Shown: piece by piece, positions 53,971 through 63,602 of the stretch | Layout of the letters: each line of letters begins with the position of its first letter | Position numbering within the stretch: the stretch's first letter is position 1 | Assembly (NCBI RefSeq): GCF_001643015.1 | Contig: NZ_CP015622.1 | Coordinates: 1,501,358-1,565,357 of the forward strand | Direction of reading: 5' to 3' | DNA: 64,000 bases | Source of the DNA: Corynebacterium crudilactis | Lineage (GTDB): Bacteria; Actinomycetota; Actinomycetes; Mycobacteriales; Mycobacteriaceae | Made by a program: the position numbers and the translations under genes | The notes under the pieces: model-generated | The model's input: only the letters and a program-made list of their open reading frames with translations | Told to the model about the DNA's origin: nothing | The model's database searches: none

Positions 53971-54315
53971 TTAGCCGATGTGCAAGACAAGGCGGAGCTC
54001 AGCAAAAAGATCTGGACGGATGCGATGTCGGACCACTCGCCCTTCAGGTATGCGTTCCAAGAAGCCGGCTTCAGTCATCTTCTTTAAATGATGTGAAATC
54101 GTCGGTTGGCTTAACTCCATTAGCTCTGTGAGTTCGTTGACGCTGACTGGCCCGCATCCTCCCGCTGCCAATTGGGACAGGATCCGCAGACGAACTGGTT
54201 CGGAAAGCACCTTAAATAGGTCGGCGTACCTCTCTGATTCATCGCTACTTAAAGGTCCTGTGGAGAGCGCGCAGCACTCAGTTAGGTCAGTCAATGCTAG
54301 AGGTTGTGCGGTCAT
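53971..54315 (-). CDS. arsR: arsenite-responsive repressor ArsR
   Basis: ArsR represses the arsenic operon until As(III) binds. The 114-residue protein has ECCALSTG near its start and AAGGCGPVSV in the middle (cysteines 14, 15 and 54 here). C. glutamicum ArsR1 binds As(III) through Cys15, Cys16 and Cys55 across the dimer; the one-residue offset fits. The winged helix is LTELMELSQPTISHHLKKM then GFLERIPEGRVVRHRI. The frame is open upstream, but ATG 54315 is preferred. Divergent from acr3, with the operator between. Confidence 0.93.
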   Translation of the reverse strand: MTAQPLALTDLTECCALSTGPLSSDESERYADLFKVLSEPVRLRILSQLAAGGCGPVSVNELTELMELSQPTISHHLKKMTEAGFLERIPEGRVVRHRIRPDLFAELRLVLHIG

Positions 54316-54339
54316 ACGACCACTATATATTGACGGGCG

Positions 54340-54365
54340 TCGATATTGGAGTAATTTAATATCGA
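54340..54365. promoter_or_regulatory. ars operator candidate
   Basis: TCGATATT (54340-54347) and AATATCGA (54358-54365) are perfect 8-bp arms with a ten-base spacer in the 78-base gap between arsR and acr3. The adjacent ATCGATGAACATCAAT (54361-54376) contains a TGAACA core like ArsR/SmtB sites. It would control both divergent genes. Confidence 0.65.
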
Positions 54366-54393
54366 TGAACATCAATATGTTGAAAGGTAACGC

Positions 54394-55482
54394 ATGACAG
54401 CCTCTACCCTGTCTACCCCTACCCAAATCTCTTTTTTAGATAAATACATTCCCATCTGGATCATCTTGGCGATGGCATGCGGTCTCCTTTTAGGTCGTAA
54501 TGTTCCTGGACTAGCCGATTCACTGGGAGCCATGGAAATCGGCGGAATTTCCCTACCGATCGCCTTCGGTCTCCTAGTAATGATGTACCCACCACTTGCC
54601 AAAGTTCGCTACGACAAGACAAAACAGATTGCAGCCGATAAGCGTCTGATGAGCGTATCGATCTGTCTCAACTGGATCATCGGTCCAGCTTTAATGTTCG
54701 CACTTGCCTGGGCATTCCTGCCAGATCAGCCAGAACTACGTACCGGTTTAATCATCGTGGGGCTTGCACGATGCATTGCGATGGTCTTGGTCTGGTCTGA
54801 TATGTCCTGTGGTGACCGAGAGGCAACGGCAGTACTTGTAGCAATAAACTCGGTATTCCAAGTAATCATGTTCGGTGCTCTTGGCTGGTTTTATCTGCAG
54901 CTGCTGCCATCATGGCTAGGGCTAGAAACCACTTCAGTCACATTTTCATTTTGGTCAATTGTGACGTCAGTACTCGTATTCTTGGGGATCCCGCTTCTTG
55001 CAGGAGCACTCTCGCGCATTATTGGCGAAAGAACAAAGGGCCGAGACTGGTATGAACGGAAATTTATCCCAGCCATTTCTCCCCTTGCATTAATTGGGCT
55101 TCTCTACACCATTGTTTTGCTGTTCTCACTGCAAGGAGAGCAAATTACTTCCCAGCCATGGACTGTAGCTCGTCTGGCATTGCCACTGGTTATCTACTTC
55201 GTTGGAATGTTTTTAGTGTCGTTAGCAGCGGCCAAACTATCCAGCATGAGCTATGCACAGTCTGCTTCAGTTGCCTTTACCGCTGCAGGTAATAATTTTG
55301 AGCTTGCCATTGCCGTTTCCATTGGTACTTTTGGCGCAACGTCCGCTCAAGCCCTAGCTGGAACCATTGGCCCATTGATTGAAATTCCAGTTCTTGTGGG
55401 ATTGGTCTACGTCATGCTGTGGCTAGGGCCAAAGCTCTACCCTGGCGACCCAACACTGCCACCAGTCCACTCAAACCATTAA
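54394..55482 (+). CDS. acr3: arsenite efflux permease Acr3
   Basis: Acr3 pumps arsenite out of the cell. The 362-residue protein has about ten helices. The arsenite site is [19 protein letters not shown] with the essential Cys in LARC (about 127), and [15 protein letters not shown] holds the conserved Glu (about 305) known to be needed in C. glutamicum Acr3. Start ATG 54394 has AAAGG close upstream. The stop is 22 bases before arsC, so it forms an arsR-divergent acr3-arsC operon. Confidence 0.95.
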   Translation: MTASTLSTPTQISFLDKYIPIWIILAMACGLLLGRNVPGLADSLGAMEIGGISLPIAFGLLVMMYPPLAKVRYDKTKQIAADKRLMSVSICLNWIIGPALMFALAWAFLPDQPELRTGLIIVGLARCIAMVLVWSDMSCGDREATAVLVAINSVFQVIMFGALGWFYLQLLPSWLGLETTSVTFSFWSIVTSVLVFLGIPLLAGALSRIIGERTKGRDWYERKFIPAISPLALIGLLYTIVLLFSLQGEQITSQPWTVARLALPLVIYFVGMFLVSLAAAKLSSMSYAQSASVAFTAAGNNFELAIAVSIGTFGATSAQALAGTIGPLIEIPVLVGLVYVMLWLGPKLYPGDPTLPPVHSNH

Positions 55483-55504
55483 TTTCCCGAAAGGGAGCAA
55501 ACCC

Positions 55505-55927
55505 ATGAACAAGCAACATTCAGTTCTCTTCATATGCGTTGGCAATGGAGGAAAATCTCAAATGGCTGCAGCATTAGCTCAAAAACATGCCGGCGAGACT
55601 TTAGAGATCCATTCTGCGGGCACTCGACATGGAACAAAACTAAACCAGCAATCTATCGAAGCTATTTCAGAAGTAGATGCTGATATGTCACAGGGGACAC
55701 CTAAAGGCATCGATCAAGACTTAATTAAACGCGTGGATCGCGTAGTTATCTTAGGCGCCGATGCTAAATTAGAGTTGCCTGCCGATGCGAAAGGTGTGCT
55801 AGAGCGGTGGATTACTGACGAGCCTTCCGAACGCGGTATCGAAGGCATGGAACGCATGCGACTAATCCGAGATGATATCGACGCCCGAGTGCACAATCTT
55901 ATCGTTGATCTAACTCAAGCATCCTAA
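55505..55927 (+). CDS. arsC: arsenate reductase, single-cysteine LMW-PTP type
   Basis: A 140-residue arsenate reductase of the low-molecular-weight phosphatase fold. The P-loop is [16 protein letters not shown], with Cys11; it reads C-V-G-N-G-G-K-S, so Lys replaces the usual Arg. This is the only cysteine in the whole protein. Thioredoxin-linked ArsC enzymes need two more cysteines, so this fits the mycothiol/mycoredoxin class of C. glutamicum ArsC1/ArsC2, where arsenate is ligated to mycothiol. The mycothiol ligase gene mshC lies 3 kb away. It follows acr3 and overlaps the convergent methyltransferase by four bases. Confidence 0.9.
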   Translation: MNKQHSVLFICVGNGGKSQMAAALAQKHAGETLEIHSAGTRHGTKLNQQSIEAISEVDADMSQGTPKGIDQDLIKRVDRVVILGADAKLELPADAKGVLERWITDEPSERGIEGMERMRLIRDDIDARVHNLIVDLTQAS

Positions 55928-56541
55928 GCTGTTCGCTTGGCGATGATCGCAGCATGAGGCCTACTACCAATATCAACCCTGGTGTGCACTTCCACAGTTT
56001 CGAATCCACTCTCGTCAAGCAGCCTGCTCATCTCTACTACTGGCCAAAAATATGCAGTAGTTACTGCATGATTAAATGCTTCAATCTTCGGACCTTCGAA
56101 GAACCCGATCAATAGAGATCCACCCGGAGCAACGCAACGGGCAAACTCTCTCAAAATACTTATAAGGCGGTTAGGCTCGATATGAATTACTGAGTACCAC
56201 GCCAAGAGGCCAGTAAGTTCACTTTTCTTAATGGGAAGCGCATCAATCGAGCCCTGCTGAAACTTTACCTGTGGGAATCGTAAACGAGCACTGTCAATAA
56301 AAGCCTGAACCAAATCAATGCCTTTGATGTCCACTCCTAAATCCTGCAAGTGAGCAGTCCAATGCCCAGGACCTGACCCCGCAGCAACAATGCACCCTCT
56401 AACGCTCTGAGCCCAATCTTCAATCAGTTGTCGGTCTACTTGAGACATGGCCTCAACATCGCCAAGTATGTCAATGTATTCATCAGCACGAGCCTCGTAT
56501 GAATCACGAACTCCAAAGTCAAGGTCTTCGTTTATTCGCAA
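55924..56541 (-). CDS. class I SAM-dependent methyltransferase
   Basis: A ~205-residue methyltransferase of unknown substrate. It has the N-terminal [19 protein letters not shown] motif [20 protein letters not shown], the acidic loop [28 protein letters not shown], and [19 protein letters not shown] deviates from the usual GxGxG only mildly. The open frame begins at TTG 56553, which overlaps the higA stop; TTG 56541 is used because it leaves room for AAGG. It directly follows higA and converges on arsC with four shared bases. Possible resistance or modification role, not determinable. Confidence 0.75.
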   Translation of the reverse strand: MRINEDLDFGVRDSYEARADEYIDILGDVEAMSQVDRQLIEDWAQSVRGCIVAAGSGPGHWTAHLQDLGVDIKGIDLVQAFIDSARLRFPQVKFQQGSIDALPIKKSELTGLLAWYSVIHIEPNRLISILREFARCVAPGGSLLIGFFEGPKIEAFNHAVTTAYFWPVVEMSRLLDESGFETVEVHTRVDIGSRPHAAIIAKRTA

Positions 56542-56545
56542 TCTT

Positions 56546-56845
56546 TTACGCAACCTTCAACGGAACGATGGCTGCAATCTGCTCAGACACTTGATCCTTA
56601 GCAAGTTCGAGGTCATACTGTGTCTGCAGATTGAGCCAGAACTGTGCTGGCACACTGAAGTATTTTCCGAATCGCAGTGCTAAATCTGCCGTAATCGCAC
56701 ATTCGCCTTGCATGATCTCGTTAATGCGTTCCAGGGGCACACAGGTTGATTCCGCAAGCATGTTCTGCGTGATATTGAGTCCTTCGACGAAATCCTGCAT
56801 AAGGACTTTGCCTGGATGAATCGGTGAATACAGCTTCTCTAGCAT
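56546..56845 (-). CDS. higA: HigA-type antitoxin
   Basis: A 99-residue HTH protein: MLEKLYSPIHPGKVLMQDFV, NITQNMLAESTCVPLERINE, IMQGECAITADLALRFGKYF and PAQFWLNLQTQYDLELAK are canonical HigA features. It looks complete. The usual toxin gene upstream is broken (see 56846-56944), so the antitoxin is kept without a working partner. ATG 56845 has GGAAAGG just upstream. The methyltransferase gene follows with an overlap. Confidence 0.88.
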   Translation of the reverse strand: MLEKLYSPIHPGKVLMQDFVEGLNITQNMLAESTCVPLERINEIMQGECAITADLALRFGKYFSVPAQFWLNLQTQYDLELAKDQVSEQIAAIVPLKVA

Positions 56846-56944
56846 GACCTTTCCTCGGTGATAATCGACAATCTCAACGTATTCTGCCTCGGTGTTGTCT
56901 GCTCGGATGAACCAGATCTTCCGCTAGCTGTAGGTACGAACATT
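56846..56944 (-). pseudogene. HigB toxin remnant
   Basis: Directly before higA, and in its frame, the codons read RKIWFIRADNTEAEYVEIVD then YHRG, the conserved HigB C-terminus that normally ends VDYH-stop. A TAG (56924-56926) interrupts the frame just before RKIWF, and where the usual TGA after the His would fall a CGA is found, so the frame runs on into higA. Upstream similarity is lost. The toxin is inactivated. Confidence 0.6.
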
Positions 56945-57178
56945 GAAATCCATAGAATTGCAGGCAATGAACCATCCACAAATCGATAAATGTTCTTGTC
57001 TTTAAACCCAAATCTACCGCTGCGGGTACGAATGTGGTTCAAATATGAAAAGGCTGGCACTATCGAAGTGAATCAGGTTGTTAGGCTCTATGGAAAAACG
57101 GTCTGAACTCATACCTTCGATCAGGCGTCCTAGTTCTACGAGGAAGTCTAGGCACTCAAACTACGACACCCGAATGCC

Positions 57179-57417
57179 TCACGCTATCTGGACGCTCTGA
57201 TCACCGATCACATACTCGAGCGATAGCTCTCCACCGACAGCCTCAAGGTAATTGCGGATCGTGCCAACCTTCGCACTGTCGAGATCTCCGTGTTCGATCT
57301 TCGACACCTGACGTTGTCCAACACCGATACGCTCGGCGAGCTGTGCGTATCAACCCGATTTCGGTCCACCGGATGTTCGGCAATAAATTCTTTTAGTGAC
57401 ATCACCATTTTGATCAT
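57179..57417 (-). pseudogene. XRE antitoxin remnant with internal deletion/frameshift
   Basis: The start MSLKEFIAEHPVDRNRVD and the end AQLAERIGVGQRQVSKIEHG, DLDSAKVGTIRNYLEAVGGE and LSLEYVIGDQSVQIA are typical of a ~100-residue antitoxin family, but lie in different frames joined at about 57350, and the segment normally between (EVRAYRLRELR-type) is missing. A deletion with frameshift is inferred. The ATG overlaps the stop of the toxin remnant (ATGA). Confidence 0.75.
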
Positions 57418-57600
57418 TTTCCCCTTAATCTACGGAGGTGGTCGTCGAATAGGTCGTCAGCAATCAGCAAAATCGCCAAGCGTTCCGGACCGAAAGCGAA
57501 GAGGACGCGTAACTCGGACCCACCAACTGATCCCGGTCGAAGTTCCTGCCTGTTACGTTGCCTTGATGAATACACCGTTACAACAAGGGGTGGTCTAACT
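57414..57600 (-). pseudogene. RelE/HigB-like toxin remnant
   Basis: The minus strand encodes RPPLVVTVYSSRQRNRQELR, PGSVGGSELRVLFAFGPERL and AILLIADDLFDDHLRRLRGK before TGA (57414-57416). This matches the C-terminal half of RelE/ParE-like toxins, which end VLLVAGDKxGNWxxWYxxxIPIADxxFDxHL; here the GDK-to-IP segment is deleted between LLIA and DDLF. An in-frame TGA at about 57605 cuts the N-terminus. It pairs with the antitoxin remnant downstream. Confidence 0.75.
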
Positions 57601-57730
57601 GTTCAACGGGGTAGAGACAAACTCGTCAACGATAAGCAATGGATGTGGTCGACGAAGATTGGCAATCATTTACTGCTAAGAAAACAATTAACGAGCTAAA
57701 TGAGGCTCAACTATTTCCCCTATCGGTTTC

Positions 57731-58033
57731 CTACAAATCTTCTTGATTCTCACGTTTCGCCCACAAGTATCTGCGAACCAGGAAAATAGGTAAAACCAGA
57801 ACATAATAAAACCCAAGATACTGAACTACGTAAAGAAAAATACCCTCAGAGCTAACTTCGCTCCACGAAACACCCTCGACGCTTAAAGAGGCGACCCCGC
57901 GCCAGCCAGTTACCTGGCTTATATAGAAACTTGCGACAACCATTACGGGCAGCACTACAAAGGAAAACCACCATGGGGGAACCCAGGGTCTACCGTCCTT
58001 CTCAGTTTTATACAATGCTCCGCCAAAGCCCAT
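57731..58033 (-). CDS. small membrane protein of unknown function
   Basis: A 100-residue protein with two membrane helices: WWFSFVVLPVMVVASFYIS and GIFLYVVQYLGFYYVLVLPIF, the latter ending in VRRYLWAKRE. AAAGG lies eight bases before ATG 58033. I recognise no family. It sits alone in the accessory region between decayed genes, but its frame and ribosome site look functional. Confidence 0.65.
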   Translation of the reverse strand: MGFGGALYKTEKDGRPWVPPWWFSFVVLPVMVVASFYISQVTGWRGVASLSVEGVSWSEVSSEGIFLYVVQYLGFYYVLVLPIFLVRRYLWAKRENQEDL

Positions 58034-58148
58034 CGCACATACCTTTCTAATTACAACTGCTCCCTAAAGACACAGCATCCCGCGAAAGGGACAAGCTTTG
58101 CAATCTTTTCAGCATTTCTTCGGCTGCAGTGCGGAAGATATTAGAGCT

Positions 58149-58637
58149 TTAAACCTCGGCCTCTGGAAGTCGCCAGATCTTATTACCCAAAGGCGTAATG
58201 CGGACACCATCTCGGATCTTGATGACGAAATCTTAATCTTCAGGAGTGCGGTGTGTAAAACCAATATCAGAGTAATTTGCAACACCTGGAATTGCTAGGT
58301 ATTGATCGCCTTGGTCCAGTACGAGGTTAAGTTAAACGCTCTGAGTTTTTTGATTAGGCCTGAAACCTTGTATTTGCTTGATCCTTTCAGGCTTTCCCAA
58401 CCATCAAGCCTGTAGTGTCCAAACAGTTGGAGGGATTGATATAGATGATTTCCAGCATTCATCTCTTCAACATCCCAAGGAAAATTTTCTGTGATGGTAG
58501 TAATCGGTGAAACATACCCACCTTTTTTCGCGAGGAAATTTACATACTGACGGGATACCCGATATTCATTGGCGATGTCCACCTGCCTCACGCCCCTGGT
58601 TCATGAGGTACAAAACTAGGTCAGGGGTCAAACTCAT
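58149..58637 (-). pseudogene. phage-like helix-turn-helix protein, multiply disrupted
   Basis: An original frame of about 160 codons can be followed through several lesions. It starts at ATG 58637 (AAAGG six bases upstream) MSLTPDLVLYLMNQG, then shifts frame at the four-C run 58593-58596 to RQVDIANEYRVSRQYVNFLA and KKGGYVSPITTITENFPWDV, shifts again at about 58320-58335 to DQGDQYLAIPGVANYSDIGF, meets a TAA after THRTPED, and continues DFVIKIRDGVRITPLGNKIW then RLPEAEV to TAA at 58149. SRQYVNxLAKxGGY with PWEV-like ending is known from actinobacterial phages and islands. Confidence 0.75.
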
Positions 58638-58752
58638 ATTTGGCCTTTCATACGCAAGAAATTTCAAATACCCCGGCACACATTACTAAAGGCCTATATC
58701 TAGAGTAAATCGCATTTAAATCAACATTCCCCGAAGCGAAACCAGCACAAAC

Positions 58753-58790
58753 AAAAAGCGCCGCCCCAGCAACAGCTGAAACGGCGCTTT
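58753..58790 (-). terminator. Terminator after the acidic small protein
   Basis: Arms AAAGCGCCG (58755-58763) and CGGCGCTTT (58782-58790) are followed on minus by TTTTTGTTTG. Confidence 0.8.
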
Positions 58791-58803
58791 AAGTTAAAAA
58801 GCT

Positions 58804-59184
58804 TTACTCAAACTCAGGGAAGGCCTCTGCAGAAAGATCATCAGCGCCAGTCTGCTTTGCTGCATCAAACATCAGCTGGGAAATCTCTTCTTTTTCCTCT
58901 GGCTCAACAACCGCACCGTGATGCTTGGTGTTGAACTTCTCCAACTCATCAAGAGTGCTCTGTGCAGATGCGTTAACTGCATCTAGCTCAGGGGTCTCTC
59001 CGAGTTTGTCTAATGAATCAAGGTAGTTTTCCAAAATGGAACGAAGCTCTGGCAACGCCTTAACATCGAAGGGTTCGTCCCAGAATTCTTTTTCATCTTC
59101 TTGAAGGTATGAACCTGTTGCAAACTCTTCGAGAGTGGAAATGAATTCATCTACGGAAGGCTGAAAGTTAGCGCGAATGGTCAT
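58804..59184 (-). CDS. acidic protein of unknown function
   Basis: A 126-residue soluble acidic protein, MTIRANFQPSVDEFISTLEE at the start and AEAFPEFE at the end, predicted mostly helical (KALPELRSILENYLDSLDKL, EEISQLMFDAAKQTG). I recognise no family. It lies 24 bases after mshC on the same strand and is followed by a terminator, so it is the last gene of a likely mshC operon. Its retention there hints at a function tied to mycothiol or thiol metabolism, but this is inference only. Confidence 0.75.
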   Translation of the reverse strand: MTIRANFQPSVDEFISTLEEFATGSYLQEDEKEFWDEPFDVKALPELRSILENYLDSLDKLGETPELDAVNASAQSTLDELEKFNTKHHGAVVEPEEKEEISQLMFDAAKQTGADDLSAEAFPEFE

Positions 59185-59208
59185 GATCTGTATTGTTCCT
59201 GAATTCTT

Positions 59209-60471
59209 CTAGAGCTGCACACCGAGTAGCGCGTCTACGGCTGCGACCACGATGTTTCCTACTTCAGTGAACTCTACATCCCCAGAGACATGGTCAACAC
59301 CAGCTGCCCATGCATCAAGTGCAAGGAGCGCGCCGGGAGTATCAAGGTCTGCGGAAAGGTGCTTGCGGAGCTGTTCGACTACTGCGATTGCTTCTTCTCG
59401 GTTGGTTGCTCCGCGTGCTGCGTTGCGCCACTCTGCTAGGCGGTTTTCTGCCGTACGGAGGCTTTCTGCATTCCAATCACGGTTACCACGGTAATGGTTC
59501 GCAAAGACACCAAGGCGGATAGCGCCTGGCTCATGTCCTGCAGCGGTGAGTCGGGAGACGAATTCGAGGTTGCCCAGGGATTTGGACATTTTTACGCCGT
59601 CTTGGGAGATCATGCCGGCATGTACGTAATGCTTAGCCATGCGCTCTACGCCGTGGGCGGCTTCTGCGTGTGCAGCGGAGAACTCGTGGTGAGGGAAAAT
59701 CAGGTCGGAGCCACCACCTTGGATATCAAAGGAGTGTCCTAGGCGGTTGGTTGCAATCGCGGAACATTCGATGTGCCAGCCTGGACGACCTGCGCCGAAT
59801 GGGGATTCCCAGCTTGGTTCGCCGTCGCGGACGGCGCGCCACAGGAGTGCATCCATTGGGTTCTTCTTGCCGGCACGCTCTGGATCGCCACCGCGTTCGG
59901 CGAAGAATTCAGCCATGGTTGCGGAATCATAATTGGATTCGTAGCCAAACTTCTCAGTGGCGTTCACTGATGCGTAGACATCTGGATACTCGGCGTCCTC
60001 GACGATATATGCGGCGCCTTCGTCGAGAAGCGTTTTTACCATCTCAATGACTTCGTCGATGGATTCGATCGCACCGATGTAGTCTTTCGGCGGAATAATG
60101 CTTAAGGCTTCCATGTCGCTGCGGAAGAGGTTGATTTGACTAGTGCCTAGATCACGCCAGTCAAGGCCGTCGCGGGCTGCGCGCTCAAATAGTGGATCAT
60201 CCACATCGGTGATGTTTTGGACGTAATGCACATCGTGGTCATTGTCCAGCAAAATGCGGTAGATCAGGTCAAAAGCTAGGTATGTCGCTGCATGTCCGAG
60301 GTGTGTGGAGTCATACGGGGTGATGCCGCAGACATACATGCCCACTGGAACTTCAGATCCGTGAGGTGGGGTTTCAACCAGGCGTACTTCCTGATCTGCG
60401 GTGTCGAACAGTTCCAAAGGCACTGGGGTGCCGGGGAGAGCAGGTACTTCAGGGGTAGGCCAAGATTGCAT
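59209..60471 (-). CDS. mshC: cysteine:glucosaminyl-inositol ligase (mycothiol synthesis)
   Basis: MshC joins cysteine to GlcN-inositol with ATP, the third step of mycothiol synthesis. It derives from cysteinyl-tRNA synthetase: [20 protein letters not shown] carries the zinc cysteine and the HIGH-like motif, [20 protein letters not shown] and [20 protein letters not shown] the zinc and substrate residues, and [13 protein letters not shown] the KMSKS loop. At 420 residues it lacks the tRNA anticodon-binding end of CysRS. The likely user of its product here is the single-cysteine arsenate reductase. Confidence 0.96.
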   Translation of the reverse strand: MQSWPTPEVPALPGTPVPLELFDTADQEVRLVETPPHGSEVPVGMYVCGITPYDSTHLGHAATYLAFDLIYRILLDNDHDVHYVQNITDVDDPLFERAARDGLDWRDLGTSQINLFRSDMEALSIIPPKDYIGAIESIDEVIEMVKTLLDEGAAYIVEDAEYPDVYASVNATEKFGYESNYDSATMAEFFAERGGDPERAGKKNPMDALLWRAVRDGEPSWESPFGAGRPGWHIECSAIATNRLGHSFDIQGGGSDLIFPHHEFSAAHAEAAHGVERMAKHYVHAGMISQDGVKMSKSLGNLEFVSRLTAAGHEPGAIRLGVFANHYRGNRDWNAESLRTAENRLAEWRNAARGATNREEAIAVVEQLRKHLSADLDTPGALLALDAWAAGVDHVSGDVEFTEVGNIVVAAVDALLGVQL

Positions 60472-60596
60472 GAGTTTACTCTATCTTCTTTCCGTAATTA
60501 TTTCCGCGACAAGCGAATACACGTCACTACAGCATATAAAACCTAGATGTCGCCTCAGAATGCAACCACTTAAATGGCGCTGCTATTCCACAAATA

Positions 60597-60631
60597 AAAA
60601 TCCGCCACCCTTTTACAGGGCGACGGATTTT
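60597..60631 (-). terminator. Terminator after uppP
   Basis: Arms AAAATCCGCCACCC and GGGCGACGGATTTT pair with two mismatches and are followed on minus by TTTTTATTTG, 23 bases past the uppP stop. Confidence 0.75.
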
Positions 60632-60653
60632 AAAAGAACCTAAAAACGAGAAA

Positions 60654-61535
60654 CTATGGTGTGAGGAAGCCAACCCACAGGAGGAGCATCACGATCAAAC
60701 CAGCTGGGATGCGGTACGCGGCGAACCAACTGAAGGAGTGGTTGGCCACGAACTTCATCAGCCATGCGATCGAAATATAGCCGACCACGAAGGCCACCAG
60801 CGTGCCCACAGTGAGCTGCAGACCAGAGGCTGCCTGTCCGGAGCTTGGCGCAAAAGCATCTGGCAACGAGTACAAGCCGGATCCTAGAACTGCAGGAATA
60901 GCTAGCAGGAAGGAGAACTTGGTGGCTACTTCACGCCTAAGGCCAAGGAACAGACCAGCAGAAATAGTGCCGCCGGAACGGGATACACCTGGGATCAGCG
61001 CAAGGCACTGGGCAAGTCCCATGATGATGGCATCTTTCATGGTGAGCTGATCATAATCACGCTCTTTTTTGCCCATCTTTTCCGCCAAGATGAATACCAG
61101 AGAGAACAGAACCAACACGGATGCGGTGATCCACATGTTGCGGAGAGCATCTCTGATGAGGTCTTTGCCCAACACTCCAAGAATGACCACTGGGATGGTG
61201 GCCACGATGATCATCCAGCCCATGCGGTATTCAAATCCGCGACGTTCCTTGTGGAATACGCCAGCGAACCAACCGGTGAGGATCTGCCAGATTTCTTTGG
61301 CAAAAAACACAAGAACGGCGGCTTCGGTACCCAGCTGCACCACGGCAGTAAAGGATGCACCTGCGTCAACACCCCAGAACAGTTCAGAAATGATTCTGAG
61401 GTGGCCACTTGAGCTGATGGGGAGGAATTCTGTCAGGCCTTGAACAATGGAGAGCACAATGGTTTGCACCCATCCAATATTTTCACTTGCGGCAGGATCG
61501 GCTGCTGCGGATAGGAGGGATATCTCTTCATTCAC
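60654..61535 (-). CDS. uppP: undecaprenyl-diphosphatase
   Basis: UppP dephosphorylates undecaprenyl pyrophosphate to recycle the peptidoglycan lipid carrier; excess confers bacitracin resistance. The 293-residue integral protein has the two signatures: [18 protein letters not shown] in the first quarter (with catalytic Glu and Ser) and [20 protein letters not shown] in the third (with the conserved Arg). About eight helices are predicted. GTG 61535 is the start, only 43 bases from the divergent aldo/keto reductase start. Confidence 0.95.
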   Translation of the reverse strand: MNEEISLLSAAADPAASENIGWVQTIVLSIVQGLTEFLPISSSGHLRIISELFWGVDAGASFTAVVQLGTEAAVLVFFAKEIWQILTGWFAGVFHKERRGFEYRMGWMIIVATIPVVILGVLGKDLIRDALRNMWITASVLVLFSLVFILAEKMGKKERDYDQLTMKDAIIMGLAQCLALIPGVSRSGGTISAGLFLGLRREVATKFSFLLAIPAVLGSGLYSLPDAFAPSSGQAASGLQLTVGTLVAFVVGYISIAWLMKFVANHSFSWFAAYRIPAGLIVMLLLWVGFLTP

Positions 61536-61578
61536 CCGATCTACCGTACCCCCTTACCGCCTCAGTAGTGTGGTGGGC

Positions 61579-62529
61579 GTGAAACAGCGAATGGTCGGTT
61601 CAAGTGGTTTGCGGGTCTCCAGGCTCGGTTTGGGCACCTCGACATGGGGCTCGGGCACCGAGCTGGATGAGGCAGGCGACATCTTTGCTGCCTTCATCAA
61701 TGCAGGCGGCACGCTTATCGACGTCTCCCCCAACTACACCACCGGTGTAGCGGAAGAAATGCTCGGCACGTTGCTTGATTCACGAGCCTCCCGTGCACAA
61801 GTGGTTATCTCTTCTAGCGCTGGTGTGAATCCGGCCCTTCCTTTGGGCAGGCGTGTGGATTGTTCCCGCCGCAACCTCATTGCGCAATTAGACGTCACGC
61901 TGAAAGCACTGAATACTGATTATTTGGATTTATGGTCGGTGGGTTATTGGGATGAGGGCACTCCCCCACATGAAGTTGCCGATACCTTGGATTATGCAGT
62001 GCGCACCGGCCGAGTTCGTTATGCCGGCGTACGCGGCTATTCCGGATGGCAACTAGCAGTTACTCACGCGGCGTCGAATCATGCAGCTGCTTCGGCTCGC
62101 CCCGTTGTGGTGGCACAAAATGAGTACAGCCTTCTAGAACGCCGTGCGGAACAAGAACTTCTTCCTGCTACCCAACATTTGGGTGTGGGGTTTTTCGCAG
62201 GCGCCCCTTTGGGCCAAGGTGTGTTGACCGCCAAGTATCGCTCTGAGATTCCCCATGATTCTCGCGCGGCTTCCTCTGGTCGCGATGCAGAAGTCCAAAG
62301 CTATTTGGATAATCGTGGTCGCATCATCGTTGACGCCCTTGATACTGCAGCTACAGGCTTAGGTATTAGCCCGGCAGTCACCGCAACTACCTGGGTGCGC
62401 GATCGTCCGGGAGTAACCGCTGTAATTGTTGGCGCACGCACTACAGAGCAACTGTCTCACCTTTTACATGCAGAGGACGTGACCTTGCCTACACCAATTA
62501 CCCAAGCCCTTGATGATGTCTCCCTGTGA
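61579..62529 (+). CDS. aldo/keto reductase
   Basis: A 316-residue NADPH-dependent reductase of the AKR TIM-barrel family. It starts MKQRMVGSSGLRVSRLGLGT and contains LIDVSPNYTTGVAEEMLGTL with Asp and Tyr of the active site, RRNLIAQLDVTLKALNTDYL, YSLLERRAEQELLP and GVGFFAGAPLGQGVLTAKY. The expected catalytic Lys region reads VISSSAGVNPALP, which appears to lack the Lys of the usual VxxKxG; the catalytic competence is therefore unsure. Substrate unknown. GTG 61579 is preferred though the frame opens at 61447 inside uppP. Confidence 0.85.
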   Translation: MKQRMVGSSGLRVSRLGLGTSTWGSGTELDEAGDIFAAFINAGGTLIDVSPNYTTGVAEEMLGTLLDSRASRAQVVISSSAGVNPALPLGRRVDCSRRNLIAQLDVTLKALNTDYLDLWSVGYWDEGTPPHEVADTLDYAVRTGRVRYAGVRGYSGWQLAVTHAASNHAAASARPVVVAQNEYSLLERRAEQELLPATQHLGVGFFAGAPLGQGVLTAKYRSEIPHDSRAASSGRDAEVQSYLDNRGRIIVDALDTAATGLGISPAVTATTWVRDRPGVTAVIVGARTTEQLSHLLHAEDVTLPTPITQALDDVSL

Positions 62530-62566
62530 CTTGGTGAACTTCCTTTCACTGGTAACCTAAAACCTT

Positions 62567-63592
62567 GTGAATATGCGCCCTCGATCCCGTATGTCCCGTT
62601 TGATTCCAGCCACCGCGATGCTGGCCTCAACTGCACTTCTTGCAAGTGCATGTACGCAAGCAGTCGTGGACTCTCCAGATATGGGCATGGCCACTCCTGC
62701 TGTTTCCCCTGCTGCACAGAACCCTGATGGCCAGGTAATTGACTTCGGAAATATCACCGATATGGAAGTTACCGAAGGCGATATCCTGGGTGTGCGCACC
62801 GAAACTTCCCTTGCTATTGGAACAGTCAAGGACTTCGAGTCGGGTGATGTGACGGAACTGGACGTCGATAAGCAATGCGGTGACCTGACTGCCACCGGCG
62901 GCACTTTCCTGCTGCCTTGTGCGGATGGCGTTTATCTTATTGATGCCCAGGATCCAGATTTGGGCGAGTTGCGCGCAACCGAAAAGCCAGCCACCGTCGC
63001 AGCCTTGACCAGTGATAATGAACTGCTGGTTGGCAATGACACGGATGAAGAACTCACCATCTACCGCGATGGTCAAGACCCTAAAACCTTCACCGTTGCC
63101 GGGCCTAACACCCAGTTGATTTCCGTCCCCGTAGATGATCGCCATGACGCTGTGGTGCGCATCTGGAATGATGACACCACCATCCAAGATGTCGATTACC
63201 CCAACGACAAAGAAGGCGCCGCGCTACGCGTTGGCCTCGGCGTTGGCCAAATGGCAGGCGGCGAAGATGGACTTCTCGTTGTCTCCGATGCACAAGGTGG
63301 ACAAATCGCCATCTACAACGCTGACGATGTCATCCGTCTCCAGATGACTGCCCCAACCGATAAAAACCCTTGGGGCGTTGCCTGGGATTCCGCCAATGAC
63401 CTTGCATGGATCACCTCGCTTGGTGAAAACACCCTGGTTGGATACAACATCTCCGAAGGCGTGCCAGAGGAACAACAACGACTCGACACCGTTGCTGACG
63501 CCCAAAACATCGTCGTCTTAAGCGATTCCACCCTGGTTGCAGCATCCGCCACCGGCAACGGCATCCAAATCATCCCAAACCCAGCTTCTTAA
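62567..63592 (+). CDS. secreted beta-propeller-like lipoprotein
   Basis: A 341-residue exported lipoprotein. The signal [20 protein letters not shown] has the lipobox cysteine at about 29. The mature part has repeated beta-strand units ([78 protein letters not shown]), like a seven-bladed propeller. Function is unknown; a binding or envelope role is likely. The start is GTG 62567 or ATG 62573. It ends 10 bases before pyrD and 37 after the aldo/keto reductase, so these three may form a transcript. Confidence 0.8.
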   Translation: MNMRPRSRMSRLIPATAMLASTALLASACTQAVVDSPDMGMATPAVSPAAQNPDGQVIDFGNITDMEVTEGDILGVRTETSLAIGTVKDFESGDVTELDVDKQCGDLTATGGTFLLPCADGVYLIDAQDPDLGELRATEKPATVAALTSDNELLVGNDTDEELTIYRDGQDPKTFTVAGPNTQLISVPVDDRHDAVVRIWNDDTTIQDVDYPNDKEGAALRVGLGVGQMAGGEDGLLVVSDAQGGQIAIYNADDVIRLQMTAPTDKNPWGVAWDSANDLAWITSLGENTLVGYNISEGVPEEQQRLDTVADAQNIVVLSDSTLVAASATGNGIQIIPNPAS

Positions 63593-63602
63593 AAGGACAT
63601 AC

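Noticed and set aside
58098..58298. 66-codon plus-strand frame
   Set aside because: It is antisense to the readable C-terminal part of the HTH pseudogene.
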